NCBI RefSeq assembly: GCF_945952055.1
Contig: NZ_CAMFHB010000015.1
Location: 1 to 64,000, forward strand
Direction: 5' to 3'
Origin: an uncultured Alsobacter sp.
GTDB taxonomy: Bacteria > Pseudomonadota > Alphaproteobacteria > Rhizobiales > Beijerinckiaceae
DNA: 64,000 nt
How positions within the stretch are numbered: the first letter of the stretch is position 1; each line of letters starts with the position of its first letter. This document shows, in pieces, positions 53,737 to 61,206 of the stretch. The translations under genes were made by a program, and so were the position numbers. Below the pieces are notes generated by a model, which had not been told where the DNA came from, made no database searches, and saw nothing but the letters and a program-made list of their open reading frames with translations.

Positions 53737-54749
53737 GGCGTCACCACGCGGTCGCCGGCCCGAAGGCCGCTGAGAACCTCGACGTCCCCGGGCGACCCCT
53801 CCAGCGGCGCGCCGAGCACGACGGCGACGTCCTGCGCCGCGCCCGTGCCGGACACGACGCGGACGAGGTCGATGCCGTTGCGCGTGACGACCGCGGCCGA
53901 CGGCACGGCGAGCGCCTGGCGCTCGGCGACCGCGACCCACACCGCGACGCGCTCGCCGACGAAGAAGTCACCCAATCCCTCGACCTCGACGTCCGCGACG
54001 ACGCGCCCTCCGTCGAGCTCGGGATAGACCTTGACGATGCGCCCCTCGCGGCTCGGGGCGGCGGACGCGGTCGCCGGGGACATGCCACGCGCGCCCACCT
54101 GGACGGCGTTGCCGACCTTGATCCTGGCGGCGTGGCGCTCCGGCAGGGCGATGCGCAGGAAGTAGCCTCCGGCGGCGATCCGCGCGATCGGCTCGCCGGG
54201 GAGGACGACGCTGCCCGGCACCGCGGGGACCGACAGGACGCGCCCGGACTTCGGGGCGAGCACCTGGCCCTCGGCCGTCTGCTGGACGACGACGGCCCGC
54301 TCGGCCTTCGTCGCCTCGATCTGGTTGGCCAGCACGTCGACCGCCGTGCGCAGCTGGTCGAGACGGCTCTGGGTGACGGCGCCGCGCGACAGGAGGGACT
54401 GGGCGCGCTCGAGGTCGGTCTTGGCGTTGTCCAGCTGCGCGACGAGCGCCTTCAGGCGCGCGTCCACGGCCTGGAGCTGGAGGCCGAGCTTTTCGTCACC
54501 GACGACCGCGATCACCTCGCCGGCGGAGACGGCGCTGCCCTCCTCCACCGTGCGCGACAGCAGCGTCCCGCCGATGCGCGCGCGCGCCGGGACGGTGTCC
54601 CGGCTCTCGATGCGGCCGAACACCGCCTTCCGATCGACGACGGGTCGCGGCGCCAGCAAGGTCTCGCCGGCCCGCGCCGCCAGCCCGGAGGGACCGAGAA
54701 GGCAGGCCAGCGCCAGGGGCAGGGCCGCCGCCAGGGACGTGATGCGCAT
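53733..54749 (-). CDS. RND periplasmic adaptor (membrane fusion protein)
   Basis: A 338-residue adaptor with a signal peptide (SLAAALPLALACLLGPSGLAAR), a biotinyl-lipoyl half (RARIGGTLLSRTVEEGSAVS and VLSVPAVPGSVVLPGEPIAR), and an alpha-hairpin at about residues 95-145 (AVDARLKALVAQLDNAKTD). A beta-barrel/MP region follows (VAVWVAVAERQALAVPSAAV). It links the RND pump to an outer-membrane channel, which is not encoded nearby. The start follows GGAG. The 58 bases upstream to the divergent arsR gene hold the shared motif. Confidence 0.92.
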   Translation of the reverse strand: MRITSLAAALPLALACLLGPSGLAARAGETLLAPRPVVDRKAVFGRIESRDTVPARARIGGTLLSRTVEEGSAVSAGEVIAVVGDEKLGLQLQAVDARLKALVAQLDNAKTDLERAQSLLSRGAVTQSRLDQLRTAVDVLANQIEATKAERAVVVQQTAEGQVLAPKSGRVLSVPAVPGSVVLPGEPIARIAAGGYFLRIALPERHAARIKVGNAVQVGARGMSPATASAAPSREGRIVKVYPELDGGRVVADVEVEGLGDFFVGERVAVWVAVAERQALAVPSAAVVTRNGIDLVRVVSGTGAAQDVAVVLGAPLEGSPGDVEVLSGLRAGDRVVTP

Positions 54750-54806
54750 GATGTGCTCCGCATGTCGTGGCAGCCGGGGAAGCCGGCATCGCCACGTTGG
54801 CCTTGA

Positions 54807-54834
54807 TGTATATTCGAAGGTGCGCAATAAACAA
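54807..54834 (-). promoter_or_regulatory. Promoter and operator A between the RND operon and the ArsR gene
   Basis: Reading leftwards, TTGTTT (54834-54829) and TATACA (54812-54807), 16 bases apart, form a promoter for the RND operon. The approximately 23-bp motif (plus strand 54808-54830, core TTCGAAGGTGCGCAATAA) fills the spacer and also ends 7 bases before the arsR start codon. The same motif occurs at 56771-56793 and 57248-57271. Confidence 0.6.
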
Positions 54835-54837
54835 GTC

Positions 54838-55179
54838 ATGGCAAACCCGGATACGCCCATGGCCGCAGTCGCCGACCGAATTCCGGCCCGGACCCTCGCC
54901 GCGGCGGCCGACGAGGCCAGCGCGTTCCTGAAATCGCTGGCGAGCCCCGTCCGGCTGCGGATCCTGTGCACGATCGCGGGCCGGGAAGCCTCGGTCCGGG
55001 AGTTGGCGGACATGCTCGGGGTGCGCCAGAGCGTCGCGTCGCAACACCTGGCGCTGCTGCGCAAGGACGGCCTCGTCGCGACGCGGCGGGACGGCCAGAC
55101 GATCTGGTACTCGCTGGCCGACCCTCGCGTCCTGGGCATCATCGTCGCGCTGCAGGCGACCTTCTGCCCTGCCGGGTGA
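54838..55179 (+). CDS. ArsR family regulator of the SqrR/BigR persulfide-sensing type
   Basis: A 113-residue winged-helix repressor: LKSLASPVRLRILCTIAGRE, VRELADMLGVRQSVASQHLA and LVATRRDGQTIWYSLADPRV. Two cysteines, Cys44 and Cys110, are 66 residues apart, the same spacing as the two redox cysteines of SqrR and BigR that form a polysulfide bridge. The metal-binding cysteine motif of ArsR is absent. Its predicted targets are the neighbouring RND, SQR-like and rhodanese promoters that share one motif. No clear ribosome-binding site precedes the ATG; the operator overlaps that place. Confidence 0.88.
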   Translation: MANPDTPMAAVADRIPARTLAAAADEASAFLKSLASPVRLRILCTIAGREASVRELADMLGVRQSVASQHLALLRKDGLVATRRDGQTIWYSLADPRVLGIIVALQATFCPAG

Positions 55180-55182
55180 GCC

Positions 55183-55386
55183 TCAGCGGAACGCCTCGCC
55201 CACCCTGCAGCCCAATCCCTTGAACACCAGCGCCGCCGGGCAGAACCCGGTGAACGAGGACTGGATCAGGTTCAGGCCGATGAAGCAGGTGAACAGCAGG
55301 AACCAGGGCGAGACGAAGTAGACGAGGGCGGCCGAGAGCAGGACCATCGCCCCGGCGAATGCGAGAACGGCACGATCGATCGTCAT
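55183..55386 (-). CDS. DUF2892 inner-membrane protein
   Basis: A 67-residue protein with two membrane helices (LAFAGAMVLLSAALVYFV and FLLFTCFIGLNLIQSSF) and the DUF2892 end GFCPAALVFKGLGCRVGEAF with paired Cys. This domain is found beside rhodanese domains (as in YgaP) and sulfide-oxidation genes. It is 33 bases after the SQR-like gene on the same strand with AAGGAG before its start. It converges on the arsR gene. Confidence 0.88.
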   Translation of the reverse strand: MTIDRAVLAFAGAMVLLSAALVYFVSPWFLLFTCFIGLNLIQSSFTGFCPAALVFKGLGCRVGEAFR

Positions 55387-55419
55387 GGTGGAATCTCCTT
55401 CAGGGGATCGGGGCGGCGG

Positions 55420-56709
55420 TCAGACCGCCTCCTCGTGGATGTCCTTGAGCTTGCTGATGCCGAGCATGTCGAGCGCGAGCTTCTCGTAGAAGGTCTCGCT
55501 CTTGCCCTGGCGGATCTTGCGCAGGAAGTACCGCTCGAAGCCGATCTTGGCCGCGTGCACCCACTTGCCCGAAGACGACCAGTTGACGTTGCGGGGCGGG
55601 ATCTGCGGCTGGGCGACGAAGGCGATGCCCCCGTCTCCGAAATCGGCCAGGCACACCGCGTTCCAGGTGCCCACCGCCCGGGCTTCCTCGCCGCGCAGGA
55701 GTGCGCCGATGTTCTGCGCCGTGGCCGTGACCATGGATTCGATCATGAAGCCCGTCTTCGGCGTGCCGACGGGCAGCGGCGTCTTGCCGACGGGCGGGAT
55801 CGCGACGCACACCCCGACGGAGAACACGTTCGGGAAGGTGGGATTGCGCTGGTGCTTGTCGGCGAGGATGAAGCCCCGGGGGTTGGTGAGACCCTCCACG
55901 CCGCGCACGGCGGAGATCCCGCGGAAGGCCGGCAGGAGCATCGAGTAGGCGAAGGGCAGCGCATGGGCCTGCTTGACGGACCCGTCGTCGTTGACCTCCT
56001 CCACGTGCATCACGTCGGCCTCGACCTTGGTGACCTTGGCGTTAGTGATCCACTTGATGTGCTTGTCGCGCAGCGCGCTTTCCAGCAGCGACTTGGTGTC
56101 CCCGACCCCGTCCAGGCCGAGGTGGCCGATATAGGGCTCGGGGGTCACGAAGGTCATCGGCACGCGGTCGCGCACCTTGCGCCGGCGCAGCGCGGTCTCG
56201 AGGATGAACGCGAACTCATAGGCCGGGCCGAAGCACGAGGCGCCCTGGACGGCGCCCACGACGACGGGCCCGCCCGACTTCGCCAGCGCCTCGAACGCCG
56301 CCCGCGCTCCGACGGCATGGTCGACATGGCAGACGGACTGGGTGTGGCCCTGCGGCCCGAGTCCCTCGATCTCGTCGAACGCGAGCTCCGGGCCTGTGGC
56401 GATGACGAGATAGTCGTAGTCGAGGCTGGTCCCGTCGGTCAGGACGACCCGGTTCTCGGACGGGACGACCTGGCGCGCGCCCTCGGGGCGGAAGGCGATC
56501 CCCTTGCGGCTCATCACCGGCGCGAGGTCCACCTCGATTTCGTCCCGTTCCCGCCAGCCGACGGCCACCCAGGGGTTCGACGGCACGAAGCTGTAGGTGT
56601 TGCCCTTGTTGACGACTGTGAGCCGGTCTCCCGGCCGCAGCACGTCCTTCAACTCGTAGGCGAGGATGGTGCCACCCAGCCCGGCACCCAGGACGACGAT
56701 GTGAGCCAC
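55420..56709 (-). CDS. Sulfide:quinone-reductase-like FAD-dependent oxidoreductase
   Basis: A 429-residue flavoprotein with FAD motif MAHIVVLGAGLGGTILAYEL and SQR-like NTYSFVPSNPWVAVGWR. Candidate active-site cysteines are Cys127 (QSVCHVDHA), Cys159 (GAVQGASCFGPAYEFAF) and Cys301 (VFSVGVCVAIPPVGKTPLPV). It ends in a region with WVHAAKIGFERYFLRKIRQG, typical of SQR membrane binding. It would oxidise sulfide to zero-valent sulfur and pass electrons to quinone. Flavocytochrome c or another sulfide dehydrogenase type is the alternative. Its promoter has motif B. Confidence 0.88.
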   Translation of the reverse strand: MAHIVVLGAGLGGTILAYELKDVLRPGDRLTVVNKGNTYSFVPSNPWVAVGWRERDEIEVDLAPVMSRKGIAFRPEGARQVVPSENRVVLTDGTSLDYDYLVIATGPELAFDEIEGLGPQGHTQSVCHVDHAVGARAAFEALAKSGGPVVVGAVQGASCFGPAYEFAFILETALRRRKVRDRVPMTFVTPEPYIGHLGLDGVGDTKSLLESALRDKHIKWITNAKVTKVEADVMHVEEVNDDGSVKQAHALPFAYSMLLPAFRGISAVRGVEGLTNPRGFILADKHQRNPTFPNVFSVGVCVAIPPVGKTPLPVGTPKTGFMIESMVTATAQNIGALLRGEEARAVGTWNAVCLADFGDGGIAFVAQPQIPPRNVNWSSSGKWVHAAKIGFERYFLRKIRQGKSETFYEKLALDMLGISKLKDIHEEAV

Positions 56710-56770
56710 GTTATTTCCTCCAGTGATGCCGCCGGGGGCCGTTCCGGTCTGTCGGCGATCTGTCTATATC

Positions 56771-56793
56771 GTATGTTCGAAGATACGCATTTA
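56771..56793 (-). promoter_or_regulatory. Operator candidate B before the SQR-like gene
   Basis: GTATGTTCGAAGATACGCAT plus TTA on the plus strand matches motif A at 18 of 23 positions. It lies 61 bases upstream of the SQR-like start, in the same orientation relative to the gene as A and C. Confidence 0.6.
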
Positions 56794-56917
56794 CAAGCGG
56801 CGATGCCGTCCGCCTTTGGTCGGCGTCAGGAGACGAGCCCTCGGACGGCCGGCTGGCCACGGCCAACCCGGCGCGCGACGCCGCGCGTGCCGGGCATGGC
56901 GATGTCGGACACGCAGG

Positions 56918-57124
56918 TCATGCGATGCGGTGGGGGCCGCCGACAAGGCCCCGGGCGATGGCCACGGCGACCGGAACGGCGATCGCGAAGCCGGCCGCGA
57001 CGGCCCAGGGGATCAGCCGCATGCCCTGGTCGGACAGCGCGGGAATGGCGAGGACACCGAGCACGAACGTGCCGGCCAGGGTTGTTCCGATGAGCGACCA
57101 CAGAATGGTGGCGAGGCGAAGCAT
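56918..57124 (-). CDS. Small two-helix membrane protein
   Basis: A 68-residue protein: MLRLATILWSLIGTTLAGTF, then VLGVLAIPALSDQG and LIPWAVAAGFAIAVPVAVAI. Short proteins of this kind are often mis-annotated as CTP synthetase in alphaproteobacteria; nothing in it resembles that enzyme. It sits upstream of the SQR-like gene on the same strand, with 208 bases between. Function is unknown. Confidence 0.7.
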   Translation of the reverse strand: MLRLATILWSLIGTTLAGTFVLGVLAIPALSDQGMRLIPWAVAAGFAIAVPVAVAIARGLVGGPHRIA

Positions 57125-57247
57125 GGCGGACTCCGAATGGTTTCCGCCGGACGGGGGCTCCGGCATGCGACGTGACGGCGGGCCAGGCGCCCGCCCTTGC
57201 GTGCCGAACGCCCGTCGAGCGACGGCCTTGCGGCACAATCAGACATA

Positions 57248-57271
57248 TTATATGCGAACTATCGAAAGTAC
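57248..57271 (+). promoter_or_regulatory. Operator candidate C before the rhodanese gene
   Basis: On the minus strand the site reads GTACTTTCGATAGTTCGCAT followed by ATAA, matching the A/B motif with one extra base. It is 58 bases before the rhodanese start. An adjacent overlapping inverse-looking copy (57268-57290, GTACATTCGTATCATTTCGC) may be a second half-site. Confidence 0.5.
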
Positions 57272-57329
57272 ATTCGTATCATTTCGCATGGCGGGCTCCT
57301 TCCGGTCGGGCCCTGACAGGGGACGCACC

Positions 57330-57674
57330 ATGTTCGGATGGATGAAGCGACGCCGGGCCGGGACGGATCTGACCCCGGCGGACGTGGCGGCAAAGCTCGA
57401 AGCCGGTACCGTGACGCTGGTCGACGTCCGCGAGCCGGAGGAGTTCCGGGCCGGCCACATCGCCGGAGCGGTCAACCTGCCCCTGTCCCGGTTCGATCCG
57501 GCGCGGCTTCCGGCCGGCCGGCCCATCGTGCTCCACTGCCTGTCGGGCGCACGCTCGGGCCGGGCCCTCGGCCTGTGCGCCGGCTCCACCGCCGACGTGA
57601 TCGGCCACATGGCCGGCGGCATCGCGGCATGGGCACGCGACGGCCTGCCGATGCGTCGCCCGGGCGCGGGATGA
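57330..57674 (+). CDS. Rhodanese-like sulfurtransferase
   Basis: A 114-residue single-domain rhodanese. DVAAKLEAGTVTLVDVREPE and FRAGHIAGAVNLPLSRF are the core. The active-site loop is HCLSGARSG with the persulfide Cys. The C-terminal motif is IGHMAGGIAAWARDGLPM. It would carry sulfane sulfur, for example from the SQR-like enzyme to glutathione or thiols. The start at MFGWMKRRR follows AGGGG. The first gene of a plus-strand run with the methyltransferase and chrA; motif C sits in its promoter. Confidence 0.92.
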   Translation: MFGWMKRRRAGTDLTPADVAAKLEAGTVTLVDVREPEEFRAGHIAGAVNLPLSRFDPARLPAGRPIVLHCLSGARSGRALGLCAGSTADVIGHMAGGIAAWARDGLPMRRPGAG

Positions 57675-57733
57675 CCGCCACCGGGGCGCATGCCATCATC
57701 GGCATGGTCCCACGCCTGCGCCGGAGACGACCG

Positions 57734-58345
57734 ATGTCCGACATCGAACGATGGAACACGCGCTTCTCCAGCGACGAGTACGTGTTCGGCACCGAGCCCA
57801 ACGCCTTTCTCCGCTCGCAGGTCGATCGCCTGCTGGCCGGCCGTTCGGTGCTGTCGGTGGCAGACGGCGAGGGGCGCAACGGCGTCTGGCTCGCCTCCCG
57901 GGGCCTGCAGGTGACGGCCGTGGAGGGATCGCCCGTCGCCATCGCCAAGGCGCGCCGGCTCGCCGCCGCACGCGGCGTCGCCCTGGGCTTCGTCGAGGCC
58001 GACCTGACGACGTGGACTTGGCCGCACGCGGCCTTCGACGTGGTGGTCGCCATCTTCATCCAGTTCGTCGGGCCGCCCCTGCGCGAGCGCATCTTCGCCG
58101 GGATGATGTCGGCCCTGAAGCCCGGCGGGCTCCTCCTGCTGCAGGGCTATCGGCCGGAGCAGATCGCCAACGGAACGGGTGGCCCGCGCACGCCCGAATA
58201 CCTCTACACGGAGGACCAGCTGCGGCGCGACTTCGCCGGGATGATCATCGACCACCTCGTCGCGCACGACACCGTGTTGCACGAGGGGGCGGGGCACGAA
58301 GGCGCGTCCGCGGTGATCGACCTCGTCGCCCGCAAGCCGGCCTGA
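57734..58345 (+). CDS. SAM-dependent methyltransferase (TehB/thiopurine-like class I)
   Basis: A 203-residue methyltransferase: RWNTRFSSDEYVFGTEPNAF at the start, SAM motif VLSVADGEGRNGVWLASRGL, then VTAVEGSPVAIAKARRLAA and LKPGGLLLLQGYRPEQ. The family includes thiol/chalcogen methyltransferases, which fits a sulfur context, but the substrate is not known. The start follows CCGGAG; an in-frame ATG at 57671 overlapping the rhodanese stop is the alternative. chrA follows immediately. Confidence 0.88.
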   Translation: MSDIERWNTRFSSDEYVFGTEPNAFLRSQVDRLLAGRSVLSVADGEGRNGVWLASRGLQVTAVEGSPVAIAKARRLAAARGVALGFVEADLTTWTWPHAAFDVVVAIFIQFVGPPLRERIFAGMMSALKPGGLLLLQGYRPEQIANGTGGPRTPEYLYTEDQLRRDFAGMIIDHLVAHDTVLHEGAGHEGASAVIDLVARKPA

Positions 58346-58347
58346 CG

Positions 58348-59757
58348 ATGGGTCACCCCACGACGGCCGTCGACCCGAACGCCATGCTGCCGCCCAAGCG
58401 GCCCACCCTGCGCGACGCCCTGCCGGTCTGGGCCCGCATCGCGGCCCTGTCCTTCGGGGGCCCTGCCGGCCAGATCGCGGTCATGCACCGGGTGCTGGTC
58501 GACGAGAAGCGCTGGATCTCGGAGAGCCGTTTCCTGCACGCTCTCAACTATTGCATGCTGCTTCCCGGCCCCGAGGCCCAGCAGCTGGCGACCTATGTCG
58601 GCTGGCTCCTGCACGGACCGCGCGGCGGCCTGCTGGCCGGCGGGCTGTTCATCCTGCCCGGACTCCTCGCCATCATGGGTCTCAGCTGGATCTATGCGAG
58701 CCTCGGGGCGGTGGGCCTCGTCGCGGCCCTGTTCTTCGGGTTGAAGGCCGCGGTCCTTGCTATCGTCCTGCAGGCGGTACAGCGGGTGGGCGCGAGGGCC
58801 CTGCGCAACCGCGTCATGCTGGCGATCGCTGCGGCCGCCTTCGTCGCGATCTTCGCCTTCGGCGTTCCCTTCCCCCTCATCGTGCTCGGAGCCGCGGCGG
58901 TCGGTTATCTCGGGGCGCGGCAGGGGCTGCCCGCCTTCTCGCCGGGCGGCGGGCACGGGTCGTCGTCGCGACCGTCGGGCACGGCCGTCCGCTACGTCCT
59001 CGACGACGCGGGCGAGGGTCGGCCGTCGCCGGCGATGGCCTCGTCGGCCCGCCGCGCCGCCGCGATCTCGGCCCTCCTCTGGCTCGCTCCCGTCGCCGCC
59101 GTGGTTCTGGCGTTGGGGGCCGGATCGACCTTCGGCCAGATCGCGGTGTTCTTCTCGAAGATGGCCATGGTGACCTTCGGCGGCGCCTACGCCGCCCTGG
59201 CCTATGTCGCCCAGGAGGCTGTGGGAACCCTGGGCTGGCTGCGCCCGGGCGAGATGCTGGATGGGCTGGGCATGGCCGAGACGACGCCGGGCCCGCTCAT
59301 CATGGTGCTGCAGTTCGTGGGGTTTCTCGCGGCCTTCCGCGATCCCGGCGCCCTGCCTCCGCTCGTGGCCGGCACGCTCGGGGGTCTGCTCGCCACCTGG
59401 GTGACCTTCGCGCCCTGCTTCCTGTGGATCTTCGCGGGCGCGCCGTTCATCGAGGTCCTCAGGGGAAACCGCGCGCTGGCCGGGGCCCTGTCGGCGATCA
59501 CGGCGGCCGTGGTCGGCGTCATCGTCAACCTGGCCGTCTGGTTCGCGGTGCACGTCCTCTTCCGCAAGGTGGCCGTGCTCACGGCCGGCCCGCTCCGGTT
59601 CGAAGTGCCGGTACCGTCGAGCGTCGATCCCTGGGCCCTGGCGCTGGCCGCGGGCGCGGCGATCGCCACCTTCCGCTTTCGCCTCGGCATGGTCACGACA
59701 CTGGCCGGGTGCACCGCCTGCGGGATCGCCCTGCACCTGGCGGGTGCGATCCCCTGA
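58348..59757 (+). CDS. chrA: Chromate transporter ChrA (long-chain CHR family)
   Basis: A 469-residue membrane protein with two CHR domains: ALSFGGPAGQIAVMHRVLVD and LLPGPEAQQLATYVGWLLHG in the first, MVTFGGAYAALAYVAQEAVG and AETTPGPLIMVLQFVGFLAA in the second. It exports chromate (a sulfate analogue). A linker of about 60 residues, rich in Gly and Ser, separates the halves. It is 2 bases after the methyltransferase stop, so co-transcribed. Its presence in a sulfur regulon may reflect handling of sulfur oxyanions, which is speculative. Confidence 0.93.
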   Translation: MGHPTTAVDPNAMLPPKRPTLRDALPVWARIAALSFGGPAGQIAVMHRVLVDEKRWISESRFLHALNYCMLLPGPEAQQLATYVGWLLHGPRGGLLAGGLFILPGLLAIMGLSWIYASLGAVGLVAALFFGLKAAVLAIVLQAVQRVGARALRNRVMLAIAAAAFVAIFAFGVPFPLIVLGAAAVGYLGARQGLPAFSPGGGHGSSSRPSGTAVRYVLDDAGEGRPSPAMASSARRAAAISALLWLAPVAAVVLALGAGSTFGQIAVFFSKMAMVTFGGAYAALAYVAQEAVGTLGWLRPGEMLDGLGMAETTPGPLIMVLQFVGFLAAFRDPGALPPLVAGTLGGLLATWVTFAPCFLWIFAGAPFIEVLRGNRALAGALSAITAAVVGVIVNLAVWFAVHVLFRKVAVLTAGPLRFEVPVPSSVDPWALALAAGAAIATFRFRLGMVTTLAGCTACGIALHLAGAIP

Positions 59758-59769
59758 AAGCCTGTGACG

Positions 59770-60102
59770 TCAGCCCTTGTAGCGCGCCTTGAGCAGGCCG
59801 CTCGCCGAGACCGGCGCCGGCCGTCCGGGGCCGAGGTCGAACACCCCCTCGCCACCCGCCGCGCCGATCGCGGCCAGTCCGTAGACCCCCCCGATGTGCC
59901 AGACCACGCCGCACCGCATGGTACGCGCGCCCTTGGACAAGACGAGGTCGAAGACGTCGGGGAGTGTTTCGCTCTCCCCGACCAGGATTCTCGCACCGCG
60001 TGAACTTGAATCGATCACGAGCGCACGAATGGTTCGTCCGGACTTGTCCCGGACGACGGCTTCTTCACGCGCAGAGCTACGTGGTTCTCGGCGGCGATCC
60101 AT
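59770..60102 (-). CDS. PilZ domain protein
   Basis: A 110-residue protein: MDRRREPRSSAREEAVVR holds the RxxxR type c-di-GMP motif, followed by VIDSSSRGARILVGES, the (D/N)xSxxG motif. The middle part CGVVWHIGGVYGLAAIG is the PilZ barrel. A diguanylate-responsive function next to the chemotaxis genes is reasonable. It is convergent with chrA and divergent to the chemotaxis operon. Confidence 0.85.
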   Translation of the reverse strand: MDRRREPRSSAREEAVVRDKSGRTIRALVIDSSSRGARILVGESETLPDVFDLVLSKGARTMRCGVVWHIGGVYGLAAIGAAGGEGVFDLGPGRPAPVSASGLLKARYKG

Positions 60103-60523
60103 GTAAAGCTCGACATTACATTACTCGCGGACCATGGGCGCCAAGTCCTTGATACGCCAGCCGAACCGACGACGCTGGTTCACGAACCGTCAAACAATCA
60201 CGACAAATCGACACGAATGCACGCCGTTCCGCGGTCCGGCCGCGACGAAACGCGGTGGCGGTCGTCGGATGCTCCTCGTCCCCGGAGCTGACCGCCGGCG
60301 GACCGGGTCTTCCCCTCGACGGGGTTCGCGGAAGACGACAACCGGACCGCGAAAACAGCCGAGATCCGACGCCATCACAAGGCAGCCGTTCCGCAAATGC
60401 AGTCCAAATTGCGAAGTGCGGGGCCCCTTTGCTCGGATTCGTGGAGATTCAAAGAATATAAAATTAAGCCGTGTATTGGAGAAGACATGGACCAGAACAT
60501 CTTTGGGTGTGCGAAGTCGTCAA
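60103..60523. other. Promoter region of the chemotaxis operon
   Basis: No full gene is supported. AT-rich stretches (AAGAATATAAAATTAAG at about 60453-60469) are candidates for promoter elements. A short frame of 27 codons (60487-60570) with a good ribosome-binding site overlaps the STAS gene start; it is listed among the findings. Confidence 0.45.
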
Positions 60524-60808
60524 ATGTCAAATCTGCGATTACAAAGCAAAGAGACCGTTTACAACGCTGACGATCTCAAGGTGCGGGTTTGGGACAGCTT
60601 GGGGGAGGGATTGCCCCTCGTCCTGGACGCATCCGAGCTCGAAACCGCAGACCTGACCTGCCTCCAGACGCTCGTGGCCGCGCAGCGCGCGGCGCAGAAG
60701 GCGGGCGGCACCATCGTCTCCGCAGACCTCGACGGAACGCCCCTCGCCAAAGCATTCGCGCGGGCCGGCATCACGGCGCCGTTCGACGCCGCGGCTCCGT
60801 CAACCTGA
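60524..60808 (+). CDS. STAS domain protein at the head of a chemotaxis operon
   Basis: A 94-residue STAS fold (LPLVLDASELETADLTCLQT, AQKAGGTIVSADLDGTPLAK). STAS proteins act as anti-sigma antagonists or as partners in chemotaxis and second-messenger systems. No conserved phospho-Ser in the usual DxSG place is visible (ETADLTCL instead), so phosphorylation control is uncertain. The ribosome-binding site at ATG 60524 is weak. Followed by cheY, 21 bases apart. Confidence 0.8.
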   Translation: MSNLRLQSKETVYNADDLKVRVWDSLGEGLPLVLDASELETADLTCLQTLVAAQRAAQKAGGTIVSADLDGTPLAKAFARAGITAPFDAAAPST

Positions 60809-60829
60809 ACCCAGCGCGCAGGATCGATC

Positions 60830-61192
60830 ATGAAAAGCGTTCTCACCGTCGACGACTCGCCCAGCATTCGCCAGATGGTCCGGCTCGTCCTGAGCCAGGC
60901 CGGCTACGACGTCACCGAGGCCGGCAGCGGCAGCGAGGGACTGGCCAAGGCCAGCGCCAAGCGCTTCGACATGGTGGTCACCGACCTCAACATGCCGGGC
61001 ATGAACGGCCTGGCGCTGATCCGGGAGCTGCGCGCCCTCTCCTCCTTCAAGGGCGTGCCGATCGTCTTCCTGACGACCGAGTCCGATCCGGCCATCAAGC
61101 AGGAGGCCAAGGCGGCCGGTGCGACGGGCTGGATGACCAAGCCCTTCCAGAAGGACCAGCTGCTCGCCGTCGTCCAGAAGTTCCTGGGCTGA
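60830..61192 (+). CDS. cheY: Chemotaxis response regulator CheY
   Basis: A 120-residue receiver: VLTVDDSPSIRQMVRLVLSQ, phospho-acceptor Asp52 in VVTDLNMPGMNGLALI, Thr in VFLTTESD, and Lys in GWMTKPFQKDQL. This is the CheY subtype paired with CheA in the same operon, which passes the signal to the flagellar motor. It is between the STAS gene and cheA. Confidence 0.94.
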   Translation: MKSVLTVDDSPSIRQMVRLVLSQAGYDVTEAGSGSEGLAKASAKRFDMVVTDLNMPGMNGLALIRELRALSSFKGVPIVFLTTESDPAIKQEAKAAGATGWMTKPFQKDQLLAVVQKFLG

Positions 61193-61206
61193 GGACGATC
61201 GCAGCC

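Noticed and set aside
51376-54027. An 883-codon plus-strand frame opposite the RND pump
   Set aside because: It mirrors the RND and adaptor genes and has Arg/His/Gly-rich shadow composition and no recognisable domain.
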